From Noviherbaspirillum sp. Root189 (GTDB taxonomy: Bacteria > Pseudomonadota > Gammaproteobacteria > Burkholderiales > Burkholderiaceae_D), in assembly GCF_001428545.1 (NCBI RefSeq), contig NZ_LMHZ01000056.1, positions 176,297 to 240,296 on the forward strand: a DNA stretch of 64,000 bases, read 5' to 3'. Under the pieces are notes generated by a model. It was not told where the DNA came from, ran no database searches, and saw nothing but the letters and a program-made list of their open reading frames with translations. Shown here in pieces: positions 35,835 to 44,716 of the stretch. The position numbers were made by a program, and so were the translations under genes. Each line of letters opens with the position of its first letter. Within the stretch, counting starts at the first letter, position 1.

Positions 35835-36770
35835 TTATCTCCGCAGGGTCGAGACCAGCAGGTCACCATGCTCGTCGACCATCGGTACGCCATAGTTGCT
35901 GAGGATGACGTTGATTTTCTCCTGGTTCTTTTCGATTAACTGGTCGATCTTCTCCTTGAATGCCTTGTCGCCATGACGTACCGCCATCGCAATGCTGAAA
36001 TCGAACTTGATGTCAGGCTGCGGCTTGAATGGAATCGCCACGATCGGCGCACTGGTAGAGTTTTTAGCGTAGTACGCAACGATCGGCCCCCATGCGAAGG
36101 CAAAGTCGATCTTTCCCTGAGCGAGGTCTTTTTCAATGATTTGACCGGGATATTGGTTTTCATCGCCGGTCTGCGACTGATAGGAAACGATCTGGTCGAT
36201 CATGCCGTTCTGCAGCAGCCAATCGGTGGCCGGGGAACCTATGAATACGCCGAGCCGCAAGGCCTTGCGCCGCTCGGGGTCGAGCGCAAGCAAATCCGCA
36301 GGTGTCTTGATGCTGTCGAAGCCCTTGCCCTTCACGTAGGCCATCTCATAGGTGGACCGATAATAGGGGCGTGTAGTCGCTCCCAGTTCAAATTCCTTCG
36401 GCACGCCGACGATCAGATCGCATTTATATTTGTTCGAGTCGGGAATTTTCGCCCGCAGCGTGTTGCGGACAAAGCCCATACGTTGCGGGTACCAGGTGTA
36501 TTCGACCGTCCAGCCGAGCTCCTGTCCGAGCAACTGGGCGATCTTGTTTTCGAAACCCATCAGGTCACGATTCGAGAACGGCAGGTTGTTAGGGTCCTGG
36601 CAGACCCGTAAAACCTTGTCTTTGTCGTCTGCGCTGGCCATTGGCGCCGACACACCGGCTGCGATAGCGACCGCCGCAAAAACGACCCCGGCCCGGAGCA
36701 CGCGGACACGTGGCAGTCGGTTCGAGTGATTCTGCTTTAAGTGAGTCATTATTGGCACGATGGTATTCAT
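35835..36770 (-). CDS. xoxJ: Quinoprotein dehydrogenase-associated periplasmic binding protein XoxJ
   Basis: 311 residues with a signal peptide that ends near MASADDK. The mature start VLRVCQDPNNLPFSNRDLMGFENKIAQLLGQELG and segments WTVEYTWYPQRMGFVRNTLR and DFAFAWGPIVAYYAK are diagnostic of the MxaJ/XoxJ group. These have a solute-binding fold and sit next to methanol dehydrogenase genes; they are thought to help to activate the dehydrogenase. The start overlaps the xoxG stop by 4 nt. Confidence 0.93.
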   Translation of the reverse strand: MNTIVPIMTHLKQNHSNRLPRVRVLRAGVVFAAVAIAAGVSAPMASADDKDKVLRVCQDPNNLPFSNRDLMGFENKIAQLLGQELGWTVEYTWYPQRMGFVRNTLRAKIPDSNKYKCDLIVGVPKEFELGATTRPYYRSTYEMAYVKGKGFDSIKTPADLLALDPERRKALRLGVFIGSPATDWLLQNGMIDQIVSYQSQTGDENQYPGQIIEKDLAQGKIDFAFAWGPIVAYYAKNSTSAPIVAIPFKPQPDIKFDFSIAMAVRHGDKAFKEKIDQLIEKNQEKINVILSNYGVPMVDEHGDLLVSTLRR

Positions 36771-37174
36771 TCCTCAATTGCAGTCACGCGTCCAGGCTGG
36801 ATCTGGCCGTCGGACCGACCTTTCAGATATGCGTACAGGAAATCGATGTTCTCGACGACTTGCGGACTGCCGTCGAAATTCGGCATGCCTTTTTCCGGCC
36901 GGCCTTTCAACACGGTCTTTTTGAAGTCATCCTTCGACAATACTTTTAAGCTGTTGACCAGTGAAGGACCGACCAGGCCTTCCTGCTTTGCCCCATGGCA
37001 GCGCTCGCAGGCGGCGGCGCGCCAGGTGCGCCAGCCTTTTAGGGTATTGGCATCCACCTTGGTGCCATCCACCACTTTGTACGGCGCTGCATCGGCCGCC
37101 TGCGCCATGCCAGACGCGACGAGCATGGCCGCTATCCACAATATCACTGCTATCCGTGGCGCTGTAGGTCCCAT
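36767..37174 (-). CDS. xoxG: Periplasmic c-type cytochrome XoxG, electron acceptor of XoxF
   Basis: 135 residues from the ATG at 37174, which has GGAAGG seven bases upstream; a longer frame reaches 37249. A signal peptide ends at MAQAADA. One haem site, AACERCHGAKQEG, is followed by the axial Met in KGMPNFDG. It is a short class I cytochrome, smaller than most XoxG/cytochrome cL proteins. Its position between xoxF and xoxJ supports the role of carrying electrons from XoxF to the respiratory chain. Confidence 0.9.
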   Translation of the reverse strand: MGPTAPRIAVILWIAAMLVASGMAQAADAAPYKVVDGTKVDANTLKGWRTWRAAACERCHGAKQEGLVGPSLVNSLKVLSKDDFKKTVLKGRPEKGMPNFDGSPQVVENIDFLYAYLKGRSDGQIQPGRVTAIEE

Positions 37175-37303
37175 TGCGAGCCTTCCAACCGGTAAAAAAA
37201 GTCCGACAGACCGGCCGGGACCGGGCTGTCGGCAAACATGCATAAACATGCAAGAGGAAAAAACACCATAGAACGACAGATCATAGATATCGTCTTCCCG
37301 GAC

Positions 37304-39121
37304 TTAGCTACCCGGCTTGCCCGGCAGTGCGAACACGGTCAGTACGCCGCCCAGTTCAGTGTACTTGGACAGTTCCTTGTAGCCGCCCACCGCACCCAGG
37401 CCATCCGTATCCTTTTCCAGGCCGGCGGCCATGCCGATGCCTGCCCAGCCGCCAATGCCGGAAAGTACACCGACGTATTGCTTGCCTTTGTATTCCCATG
37501 TATTGACATTGCCGATGATCCCGGATGGCGTCTTGAATCTCCACAGTTCCTTGCCGTTATTGTCGACCGCCTTGATGTGGCCTTCCAGCGTGCCGTAGAA
37601 CACCACGTCGCCGGCCGTCGAAAGCGCGCCGCTCCACACTGAGAATTTTTCCGGCTTGGACCAGACGATCTTTCCCGTGCTCGCGTTATAGGCGATGAAA
37701 TTGCCCATACCGCCATGGCTGTCCATCGCAGGGTACATCGACAAGGTGGCACCTACATAAGGCTGGCCTGCCGTATAGTCGACCTGGAACGGTTCATAGT
37801 CCATGCACACATGGTTGGTCGGCACATAAAACAGCCCGGTCTTAGGCGAGTACGAAGATGGCTGCTGGTCCTTGGTGCCCAGCGCTGCCGGGCAGATGCC
37901 CTTGGAATTGACGTCGGGACCGTTCTGCTGAGTGCTGTATTTGGCGACCACTTGCGGGCGCCCGGTCTTCATGTCGACGTGGGTTGCCCAGTTGACCTTC
38001 GGATCGTATTTTTCCGCTACCAGCAATTCACCCGTCTCACGGTTGAGCGTGTACGCAAAGCCGTTGCGATCGAAGTGTACCAAGGCCTTTACCGGCTTGT
38101 TCTTGATCTTGATATCGGCCAGGATGTTTTCATTGACGCCGTCAAAGTCCCACTCGTCATGCGGCGTCATCTGGTATGCCCATTTCGCCTTGCCGGTATC
38201 GACGTCGCGGGCGAAGATGGTCATCGACCACTTGTTATCCCCCGGCCGCTGGCTCGGGTTCCATGTGCTCGGATTGCCGGTGCCGTAATACATCAGGTTC
38301 AGCGCCGGGTCATAGCTATACCAACCCCAAGTCGTTCCGCCGCCTACTTTCCACTGGTCGCCTTTCCATGTCTTCAGCGAGGAATCCTTGCCTACCGGCG
38401 CCATCTTGCCGTCGGTCCAGGTCATTGTCTTCTCGGGATCGATCAGCATTTCTTCATCGGGGCCGACGCTGTATGCCTTCCAGACCTGCTTGCCGGTGTT
38501 GATGTCATATGCGGTCACATGCCCTCGCACGCCGAATTCGCCGCCGCTGATACCGGTGATGACCTTGTCCTTGAACACATGCGGCGTATTCGTATTGGTC
38601 TCGCCGATCTTTGGATCGCCGTTCTTGACCTTCCAGATTTCCTTGCCAGTCTTGGCGTCGAGCGCCACCAGATTAGTGTCGGCCTGCTGCAGGAAAATCT
38701 TCCCTTCGGCAAAGGCAAGCCCACGGTTGACGGTGTCGCAGCACATCACCGGAATAACGGCCGCGTCCTGCTTAGGTTCGTATTTCCAATTGAGGCTTTG
38801 GTCAGCAAGGCTGATCGAGAATACTTTGTTCGGAAACGGGCTGTGCAGGTACATGGTGTCGCCGACGACCAGCGGCCCCCCCTCGTGACCACGCAACACA
38901 CCAGTGGAAAAGGTCCACGCCACCTGCAGATCCTTGACGTTGCGACTGTTGATCTGCTTCAATTCGCTATAGCGCTTGTTCGAGAAATCGCCCGCCTGCA
39001 TTGCCCAGTTCTTCGGATCTTTGGTGAGTTTATCGACATCTGCATTGGCGAGTGTCAGACCCGGCACGCTCATAATCAGTGCGCACGGCCATAGCCCGAT
39101 CCAGCTTTTAGTGGATGACAT
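37304..39121 (-). CDS. xoxF: Lanthanide-dependent PQQ methanol/alcohol dehydrogenase XoxF
   Basis: 605 residues, the usual length. AAGGAG lies before the ATG. A signal peptide ([21 protein letters not shown]) sends it to the periplasm. The eight-bladed W-motif propeller is complete. The vicinal disulfide is [10 protein letters not shown] at about 127-128. Metal ligands include Glu in GGEFGVRG and Asn in GTGNPSTWN. The motif [11 protein letters not shown] carries both the catalytic Asp and the second Asp two residues on, which is Ala in Ca-dependent MxaF. The enzyme should therefore use a lanthanide. It oxidises methanol or other primary alcohols, passing electrons to XoxG. A sigma-54-like promoter lies about 105 bp upstream. 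Confidence 0.96.
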   Translation of the reverse strand: MSSTKSWIGLWPCALIMSVPGLTLANADVDKLTKDPKNWAMQAGDFSNKRYSELKQINSRNVKDLQVAWTFSTGVLRGHEGGPLVVGDTMYLHSPFPNKVFSISLADQSLNWKYEPKQDAAVIPVMCCDTVNRGLAFAEGKIFLQQADTNLVALDAKTGKEIWKVKNGDPKIGETNTNTPHVFKDKVITGISGGEFGVRGHVTAYDINTGKQVWKAYSVGPDEEMLIDPEKTMTWTDGKMAPVGKDSSLKTWKGDQWKVGGGTTWGWYSYDPALNLMYYGTGNPSTWNPSQRPGDNKWSMTIFARDVDTGKAKWAYQMTPHDEWDFDGVNENILADIKIKNKPVKALVHFDRNGFAYTLNRETGELLVAEKYDPKVNWATHVDMKTGRPQVVAKYSTQQNGPDVNSKGICPAALGTKDQQPSSYSPKTGLFYVPTNHVCMDYEPFQVDYTAGQPYVGATLSMYPAMDSHGGMGNFIAYNASTGKIVWSKPEKFSVWSGALSTAGDVVFYGTLEGHIKAVDNNGKELWRFKTPSGIIGNVNTWEYKGKQYVGVLSGIGGWAGIGMAAGLEKDTDGLGAVGGYKELSKYTELGGVLTVFALPGKPGS

Positions 39122-39156
39122 CTCTGAGCTCCTTAAAAATTTTTATCGGCAAGGTG

Positions 39157-39173
39157 CCGGTGTAAATCACCGG
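39157..39173 (-). promoter_or_regulatory. Hairpin in the xoxF leader
   Basis: CCGGTG/CACCGG with a TAAAT loop, about 36-52 bases before the xoxF ATG and inside the predicted transcript. It could affect mRNA stability or translation. There is no recognisable riboswitch fold. Confidence 0.3.
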
Positions 39174-39225
39174 GCTTTGGCCAAGAGCCGGATGAAACAA
39201 CCGGCGTTACCCTGGGAACAACGTA

Positions 39226-39240
39226 GCACTTAGCATGCCA
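39226..39240 (-). promoter_or_regulatory. Candidate sigma-54 promoter of xoxF
   Basis: On the minus strand the sequence reads TGGCATGCTAAGTGC. It matches TGGCAC-N5-TTGC at the invariant GG and GC with the exact 10-base spacing and differs at two other positions. It would give a 5' leader of about 90 bases. The cluster encodes its own sigma-54 activator (31123-33105). The rest of the 350-bp gap 39122-39472 shows no gene. Confidence 0.5.
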
Positions 39241-39472
39241 GTCGCAACAAGGCTGTCCCTATCGAATATCGCGTCAGCTACCGTACCTTCTTTGGTGTAC
39301 GGCTCGACATGCTGCTATCGCGTGGATGTTGCGGAGCACCATGTCCTGCTTCGTGAACATGCTGCGAAACGCCTTGTTCCGGCTTGTGCCGATTTCGTGT
39401 CACGCTGGTGAAGACCCGTACGGGCACGCTGCGAGGCATAGATACGTCGGCGCTGTCAGACGCTGGCGAGCC

Positions 39473-40021
39473 TTATCGGTTGCCTTGCTGTTTATCGACC
39501 ATGCTGCGTACCATGAAATTGATCCCACGTGTCCAGGTCTGGTCAGTATTGCCGCGGATATCGACTGATTTCATCAAGACAGTGGCGCCCGTCCTGGCAT
39601 CCTTTATCTCGATGTTGAGGTTCAGGATCAGGTTGCTGACCTTCTGCACCCATGCGGTCAGGACACGATCAGCGTTGAGCGCCCTGGCGATATCCAATTC
39701 GCAGCCGTTGCAATCATTCAGTTTGAAGCGGCTGCGCTGCTCATCGATCATTGCCTGTACCGGTGCCCGGTCGAGGATCGTATAGAGCTGTTTTTGATGG
39801 AATTCGTTGCTCAGCTGTTGGCTGATGATTTCCAGGCGCGCATTCTGGGCAGGCAAGGCAGATGTATCGCCGGTCTCGTCGATCATTTCAAAGTCGAGCA
39901 TGAGCAATGTCTTCAAAGCAGGATCCGCATGAGCACCCAAAGGTGCCGCAGCCGCCAGCAGCGGCATAGACAAGCGGATTAGCCGGCAGTAAACCGGCAA
40001 GCGGGAACCCTGACTGTGCAC
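39473..40021 (-). CDS. Exported DUF2380-type protein of the xox cluster
   Basis: 182 residues with a signal peptide ending at PLGAHADPA. The mature part starts LKTLLMLDFEMIDETGD and contains ISQQLSNEFHQKQLYTILDRAPVQAMI, CNGCELDIARALNADRVLTAWVQKVSNLILNLN and DARTGATVLMKSVDIRGNTDQTW. This resembles the DUF2380/TolB-N-like fold proteins that often accompany xoxF in methylotrophs. The CNGC pair could form a disulfide or bind metal. The start lies three bases after the preceding gene's stop, so it forms a unit with 40025-40372. Confidence 0.75.
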   Translation of the reverse strand: MHSQGSRLPVYCRLIRLSMPLLAAAAPLGAHADPALKTLLMLDFEMIDETGDTSALPAQNARLEIISQQLSNEFHQKQLYTILDRAPVQAMIDEQRSRFKLNDCNGCELDIARALNADRVLTAWVQKVSNLILNLNIEIKDARTGATVLMKSVDIRGNTDQTWTRGINFMVRSMVDKQQGNR

Positions 40022-40024
40022 CGA

Positions 40025-40372
40025 TTACCCCGCGAAGCAGGCAGACTGGGCGGCGTCTTCGATCGCCTTATAGTTCTTGGCCACCTTCTTTACATTCTGC
40101 GGATCGCGGAACACTGCACCGCGTTCACCGCCGAGGCTCTGGTATCGCTGGGCAGTCGAGGCCTCGACGTACTCGTCATACTTTAGCTTCTTGGCAATAT
40201 TGTCTATCGCACAAGAGCATTTGTACAGGTACTCCTGCTTGCCTCCATGATTCTTCATGCATTCGAGCACGTACTCGACGCGGTCAGTCGTCGGGAAATC
40301 GTAGGCGTGGCAAGCAAGCGGCGACATGACGGCCATCAACAAGAGCCGCCTAACAGCTTTTTTCATCGTCAT
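40025..40372 (-). CDS. Small exported Cys-containing protein of the xox cluster
   Basis: 115 residues with a signal peptide ending near LACHAYD. The mature 90 residues contain YVLECMKNHGG, LYKCSCAIDNIAKKL and a C-terminal AQSACF, five cysteines in all, spaced so that two disulfides are possible. Mostly helical. The combination ECM-x-NHGG...YxCSC recurs, as I recall, in small proteins next to xoxF and its DUF2380 partner. No function is known. Confidence 0.72.
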   Translation of the reverse strand: MTMKKAVRRLLLMAVMSPLACHAYDFPTTDRVEYVLECMKNHGGKQEYLYKCSCAIDNIAKKLKYDEYVEASTAQRYQSLGGERGAVFRDPQNVKKVAKNYKAIEDAAQSACFAG

Positions 40373-40433
40373 CCCCTTTCACTGGGCAGTAAGGCTTCTT
40401 TCAATTAGACGAAACCGCTCATATCGGTGTGGC

Positions 40434-40467
40434 GAGCTTGCATGCCGCCAAGGCGGCGTGCAAGCTC
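40434..40467. terminator. Long hairpin between the Liv-type binding protein gene and the xox accessory genes
   Basis: Two 16-base arms around an AA loop pair at 15 positions with one G-U type mismatch, rich in GC (GCCGCC/GGCGGC core). It lies 97 bp after the stop of the binding-protein gene at 40565 and 61 bp before the 40372 start. It probably insulates the two minus-strand units. No U-run is visible. Confidence 0.55.
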
Positions 40468-40564
40468 TTGCCGAAGTCGAGGTTAAGCGTGAGCATGTTA
40501 CATGCCAGAACAAAGAATGCCGGTGCCTATGGGGGTATATCCACGTGTGTGAGATGACGAAAGA

Positions 40565-41779
40565 CTATTTCTTGATCATCGGGCAGTTACCGTCCGCCAA
40601 CGGACGGAAAGCCTCGTCGCCCGGCACCGTCGCCACGACCTTGTAGTAATCCCAGGGATACTTTGACTCGGCCGGGGTCTTCACCTGGATCAGATACATG
40701 TCATGTACCATACGCCCGTCTTCCCGGATTTTCCCACCACGCGCAAAGAAATCGTCAATCGGGAGTTTCTTTAGCGTCGTCATCACTGTAGCCGTGTTGT
40801 CTGTGCCGGCGGCCTGCACCGCCTTCAGATACGTAGTCACGGCCGAATAGGTGCCGGCCTGAGCCATGGTGGGCATCTTGCCGACCTCTTTAAAGTATCG
40901 ATTCGACCATTTGCGGGTTTCATCGTTGCGGTCCCAATAAAACCCGGTAGTAGCGTACATGCCCTGTGCGGTCTCAAGGCCGAGCGCGTGTACGTCGGTC
41001 AGAAACAGCAACATGGCTGCTACTTTCTGCTTATCGGTAATCTGAAACTGACGCGCAGTCTTGATCGAATTAATGGTATCGCTTACTGCGTTCGCCAGAC
41101 CGATTACCTGCGACTTTGACGCTTGGGCGGTGAGCAAGTAGGACGAGAAGTCGGGAGCATTTAGCGGGTGCTTGACCACGCCCATTACTTTTCCGCCCCC
41201 TTTTTGTACTTCGTCTGTCACGTCCTTGGTCAATGCCTGTCCAAAGGTGTAATCCACTGCGACCATATACCAAGATTTTCCTCCCTGCTCGACGATTGCC
41301 TTTGCGGTGCTCTTAGCTAGCGCATAGGTATCGTAGGTGTAATGCACGACAACCGGGCTGCAGGATTCGCCGGTGATGCCGCTGGAGGCAGCTTCAGTAT
41401 TAATGATCGCGCGATTCTTTTCCTTCCCGATATTAGCTACTGCCATGTGAACCGCAGTGTTCCCCAGGCCAAACACGACGTCTACCTTTTCCCGATCAAA
41501 CCAGGTACGTGCAGTCGTCGAGGCAACGTCAGCTTTATTCTGGTGGTCGGCTGACACCAGTTCGACGGGCTTGCCCAGCACCTTACCGCCGAAGTCAGCG
41601 ATAGCCATTTTGGCAGCCGCAATGGAACCCTTGCCGCCGATATCCGCATACGCGCTTGAGATGTCACTAAGCACGCCAATCTTTACGACGTCATCCGTCA
41701 TCTTCTGTGCCTGCACCGGCAGCGCGCATAGACCCGATGTGCCTGCGACGGCCAGTAAGTAGCTAACCCGCTTGTTCAT
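40565..41779 (-). CDS. Branched-chain amino acid-type ABC transporter substrate-binding protein (second)
   Basis: 404 residues from the ATG at 41779, with GGAG nine bases upstream and a signal peptide (MNKRVSYLLAVAGTSGLCAL) ending at VQAQK. The mature start VVKIGVLSDISSAYADIGGKGSIAAAKMAI is typical of Peripla_BP_6. It has only weak resemblance to the binding protein at 390-1634. No permease is next to it, so it must work with a transporter elsewhere. It is divergent from an acyl-CoA ligase gene across a palindromic operator, which suggests that both handle the same acid. Confidence 0.88.
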   Translation of the reverse strand: MNKRVSYLLAVAGTSGLCALPVQAQKMTDDVVKIGVLSDISSAYADIGGKGSIAAAKMAIADFGGKVLGKPVELVSADHQNKADVASTTARTWFDREKVDVVFGLGNTAVHMAVANIGKEKNRAIINTEAASSGITGESCSPVVVHYTYDTYALAKSTAKAIVEQGGKSWYMVAVDYTFGQALTKDVTDEVQKGGGKVMGVVKHPLNAPDFSSYLLTAQASKSQVIGLANAVSDTINSIKTARQFQITDKQKVAAMLLFLTDVHALGLETAQGMYATTGFYWDRNDETRKWSNRYFKEVGKMPTMAQAGTYSAVTTYLKAVQAAGTDNTATVMTTLKKLPIDDFFARGGKIREDGRMVHDMYLIQVKTPAESKYPWDYYKVVATVPGDEAFRPLADGNCPMIKK

Positions 41780-41844
41780 GATGCTGTCTCCGTTGAATTG
41801 TTGTGGAAAAGATGAGCGTGTCATCAACCAGAACTTTTTACTGG

Positions 41845-41865
41845 CTGGTAGTAATATACTACCAG
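41845..41865. promoter_or_regulatory. Perfect palindromic operator in the binding-protein/ligase divergent gap
   Basis: CTGGTAGTA and TACTACCAG are perfect 9-bp arms around ATA. A second, partly overlapping dyad CTACCA-GT-TGGTAG follows at 41860-41873. The site lies between two divergent genes, with a TetR-family gene just downstream of one of them. Size and symmetry fit a TetR-type dimer, and -10-like TATACT/TATATT sequences fall inside it. Confidence 0.6.
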
Positions 41866-41962
41866 TTGGTAGGTTTTGCTATTGACGCGCGGGCGCGCCC
41901 CGTGCAATCAGCCGATTCATTTGCCCCGCTTGATCCGCACACCCATAAAAGGAGACAACACC

Positions 41963-43570
41963 ATGCACTGCGCCACGTACCGACAAGGAGAGAAACCCCT
42001 GCATGATTACCTGCGCCAGCACGCCTTGGCTTGCCCCGACAAGGCCGCCTTCATTTGGTACGGCGCCGTCATTACCTACGCGGAATTGGACCATCTGAGC
42101 GACGCTTTCGCAAGTAAGCTCGCGTCCCTCGGTGTCAAGCAAGGTGACCGCGTTGCGCTGTTCATGCAGAACTGTCCGCAGTACGTGATTGCCCATTTCG
42201 GCATTCAAAAACTGGGAGCCGTAGTCGGCCCCTGCGGCCCGCTCTTCAAGGAACATGAGTTGGCATATCAACTGGCCGACCTCGGGGCCGAGGTCATTGT
42301 TGCAGCCGATAACCTGTATCCGATTGTAGCGGCGGTGCAAGGGCAAACCGCGTTAAAGCATTGCTTCCTCACCCATTACGGCGACTTCCTGCCGTCCCAG
42401 CCGACGCTTGATGTTCCTGAGGAGCTTCGCACGGCCCGGCAGCCAATCTCGGGCACACTCGATTTCCTCGACGCGATCCGAGGCTTGCACGACATGCCGC
42501 CGTCTCTCGTGGTTTCCATGGACGACGTCGCCTTGATGACTTATACCTCCGGCTCAACCGGAATGCCCAAAGGCGCGATGCTTTCCTATCGCAACGCGCT
42601 GTTCAAGGCATCGGCGGCCGGTGATTGTAACGAGCTAAACGAAAATGACATCCTGTTGGCGATCGCACCGCTCTATCATATTGCCGGCATGCTGATGGGG
42701 ATCAATCTAACGGTCTATACGGGCGCCACCACGGTGTTGATGTACCGCTTCGATCCAGCCACCGCCTTGCAGGCAATCGACCATTATCAAGTGAGTTGCT
42801 GGTACAGCATCGCGACAATGAATGTCTCCGCAATGCAAGTGGAAAATGCGACTCGATACAATTTACAGTCACTGCGCCTGAATCCGGTAACCAGTTTCGG
42901 CATCATCCTGACTGAAGCGCTTGCTGAACAATGGCGCAAGTTTACCGGCCGTTGCCACACCTATGAGGCGACTTACGGTTTATCTGAGACCCACACCTGG
43001 GATACCTATATGCCGCTGGACGCGGTCAAATGGGGAACGCATGGGAAGCTGGTGCCCGGGGTCGAATGCCGCATCCTCGATCCCGAGAACGGTAACGAGC
43101 AGCCAAGCGGGGAAATGGGGGAAATCGTGTTGCGCAGTCCCGGCACGTTCAGGGGGTACTGGAACAAACCCGAAGCGACGGCTGCAACACTACGTGATGG
43201 CTGGGTGCACACTGGCGACATGGGAAATCTGGACGCAGACGGTTACCTGACGTTTTCCGGACGCTTTAAGGAGATGATCAAGATCTCCGGCTACAGCGTG
43301 TTTCCAGAGGAAGTCGAAACGATTCTGATCAGGCATCCGGCCATCCGCCAAGCTGCGGTCATTGGCGTCGCGGATCCTGTCAAGGGACAGGTTGTGAAGG
43401 CGGTGGTGGTGCTGAAGGACGGTGTAGACGTCCTTACCGACGAGGCACTAATTGCATGGTGCCGCGCGAATATGTCGACGTACAAGGTACCCAGGATCGT
43501 CGAGTTCCGAGAGTCATTGCCGGCGACCGGGACCGGCAAACTGCTACGGCGCAAATTGGCGAACGCCTGA
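41963..43570 (+). CDS. AMP-forming acyl-CoA ligase (second)
   Basis: 535 residues from the ATG at 41963, which has AAAAGGAG upstream. P-loop LMTYTSGSTGMPKGAMLSYR, A5 motif YEATYGLSETHTWDTY, DGWVHTGDMGNLDADGYL hinge and C-terminal PATGTGKLLRRKL with the catalytic Lys. It forms an acyl-CoA from an unknown acid; sequence type resembles medium-chain/aryl CoA ligases. Divergent from the binding-protein gene and probably under the TetR-type operator at 41845. The final base of its stop codon is the first base of the 172-bp inverted-repeat element downstream. Confidence 0.9.
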   Translation: MHCATYRQGEKPLHDYLRQHALACPDKAAFIWYGAVITYAELDHLSDAFASKLASLGVKQGDRVALFMQNCPQYVIAHFGIQKLGAVVGPCGPLFKEHELAYQLADLGAEVIVAADNLYPIVAAVQGQTALKHCFLTHYGDFLPSQPTLDVPEELRTARQPISGTLDFLDAIRGLHDMPPSLVVSMDDVALMTYTSGSTGMPKGAMLSYRNALFKASAAGDCNELNENDILLAIAPLYHIAGMLMGINLTVYTGATTVLMYRFDPATALQAIDHYQVSCWYSIATMNVSAMQVENATRYNLQSLRLNPVTSFGIILTEALAEQWRKFTGRCHTYEATYGLSETHTWDTYMPLDAVKWGTHGKLVPGVECRILDPENGNEQPSGEMGEIVLRSPGTFRGYWNKPEATAATLRDGWVHTGDMGNLDADGYLTFSGRFKEMIKISGYSVFPEEVETILIRHPAIRQAAVIGVADPVKGQVVKAVVVLKDGVDVLTDEALIAWCRANMSTYKVPRIVEFRESLPATGTGKLLRRKLANA

Positions 43571-43741
43571 TACCAATCCCGACCTGTAACGTGACAAATG
43601 AAATCGATGGATTTTTTTGACTGACAAGGCGCAGGAGGAGTCAATAGCGGGCTATTGACGACGAGTGCAACGCAGGCAGGCAGCTCGGCGCGCCCAGAAA
43701 AAGACGCGATCTCATGGTGCGTTATGGGTTGGGATTGGTAT
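43570..43741. repeat. 172-bp intergenic inverted-repeat element with internal hairpin
   Basis: ATACCAATCCC at 43570-43580 recurs inverted at 43731-43741, and the match extends imperfectly to about 20 bases (ACC-NN-TAACG). Inside, GTCAATAGC/GCTATTGAC at 43640-43659 forms a perfect stem with a GG loop. There is no open reading frame of interest. It fills the convergent gap between the ligase gene and the TetR gene. Structure and position fit a non-autonomous repeat of the MITE/REP-like type common in betaproteobacterial intergenic gaps. Confidence 0.6.
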
Positions 43742-43757
43742 GACACACATAAGCGCC

Positions 43758-44378
43758 CTATCGGGAGCAGGACCGGCCCCGCGCGCGCGTCGTCCGTGGC
43801 CGGTCGCCAGCAATGCGCAACAGGATTGAGGTTAGTTGCGCCGCCATGTCTTCCGGAGATATCGCCCCGTCCGGCTTGTACCAGGTGTAAAGGAACCCAG
43901 CGATGCTTCCGATGGCGAACGCCGTCAGTTTCGTGTCCTCGAAGTCAAGATCACCATTCTCTCGTCCCTCGTCGAGCAGACTGCGCAGTTCCTTATAAAA
44001 CTTGCGGGCGAGGTTGCGCACCTCGCGGTCGACTTCGGGATGACGCGTGGCACTTTCACGGTAAGCAAACGTACCGGATTTGAAATACAGGACATTAGCG
44101 GTGGCAAATCGTTGCAGCCCTTCCCTCAGCTTTTCCACCGCAGGTCGGGTATCGCTCGCGTCAAAGTGCATGGCCGTCAGGCAGGCATGCGAAGAACGTA
44201 GGGTCAGGGTTTCATATATTTCCGCTTTGTTGCTGAAGTAATAATACAGGTATGGTTTGGCAACGCCGAGCTGTTCGACGATGTCTGACATCGTCGTGCC
44301 AGCATAGCCTCGCTGGAAAAAGAGCTCTTCGGCGACGGCGAGGATGCGCTCTCGTTTTTGGTCGTGCACATCCTCCAT
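43758..44378 (-). CDS. TetR/AcrR-family repressor
   Basis: 206 residues from the ATG at 44378, which has GAGG six bases upstream; the frame is open to 44438. The N-terminal helix-turn-helix is ILAVAEELFFQRGYAGTTMSDI followed by VEQLGVAKPYLYYYFSNKAEIYETL. The helical C-terminal ligand domain (about 130 residues) resembles regulators of acyl-CoA catabolism genes. The nearest divergent palindrome is at 41845-41865, upstream of the ligase and binding-protein genes, so it is the likely repressor of that pair, with an acyl-CoA as the probable inducer. Confidence 0.88.
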   Translation of the reverse strand: MEDVHDQKRERILAVAEELFFQRGYAGTTMSDIVEQLGVAKPYLYYYFSNKAEIYETLTLRSSHACLTAMHFDASDTRPAVEKLREGLQRFATANVLYFKSGTFAYRESATRHPEVDREVRNLARKFYKELRSLLDEGRENGDLDFEDTKLTAFAIGSIAGFLYTWYKPDGAISPEDMAAQLTSILLRIAGDRPRTTRARGRSCSR

Positions 44379-44716
44379 GATCGCCTCGCGATGCTGGCGC
44401 GCGCCTCCAACTGGATGGTTCTTCATAATGCCAGGCACATAGGTAGAAGTGGATATCGGGGATTTCCAGCAACTATACCAGTCATGAGAACAAGCTTTTC
44501 ACTTTGATTCCCTCCCGGGATGAGTGCCGATCTAAGGGAAAGTTTTCGGCTCTTTGCTTCACCAGGATGGGAGTCTCACTTTTGCTGCAAAAGAACTTGC
44601 AGTTTTGCTTCACCGTGCGGGTGCCCGCCGAGTAAAATATCCACCTTGAGGCGGTGCTTCTTCCTCCATGCAACGCCCCCTACCCTATCGGCTCGAGGAA
44701 GGCCCTGGCCAGACAC

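Noticed and set aside
37715-39094. A 459-codon open frame on the plus strand
   Set aside because: It lies wholly antisense to xoxF, whose domains and metal ligands are complete. The antisense product has no recognisable motif and reflects codon bias.
31123-40372. Ca-type methanol dehydrogenase (mxaFI)
   Set aside because: The dehydrogenase has Asp-Phe-Asp at the metal site and no mxaI-like small subunit gene is present, so it is XoxF and not MxaF.
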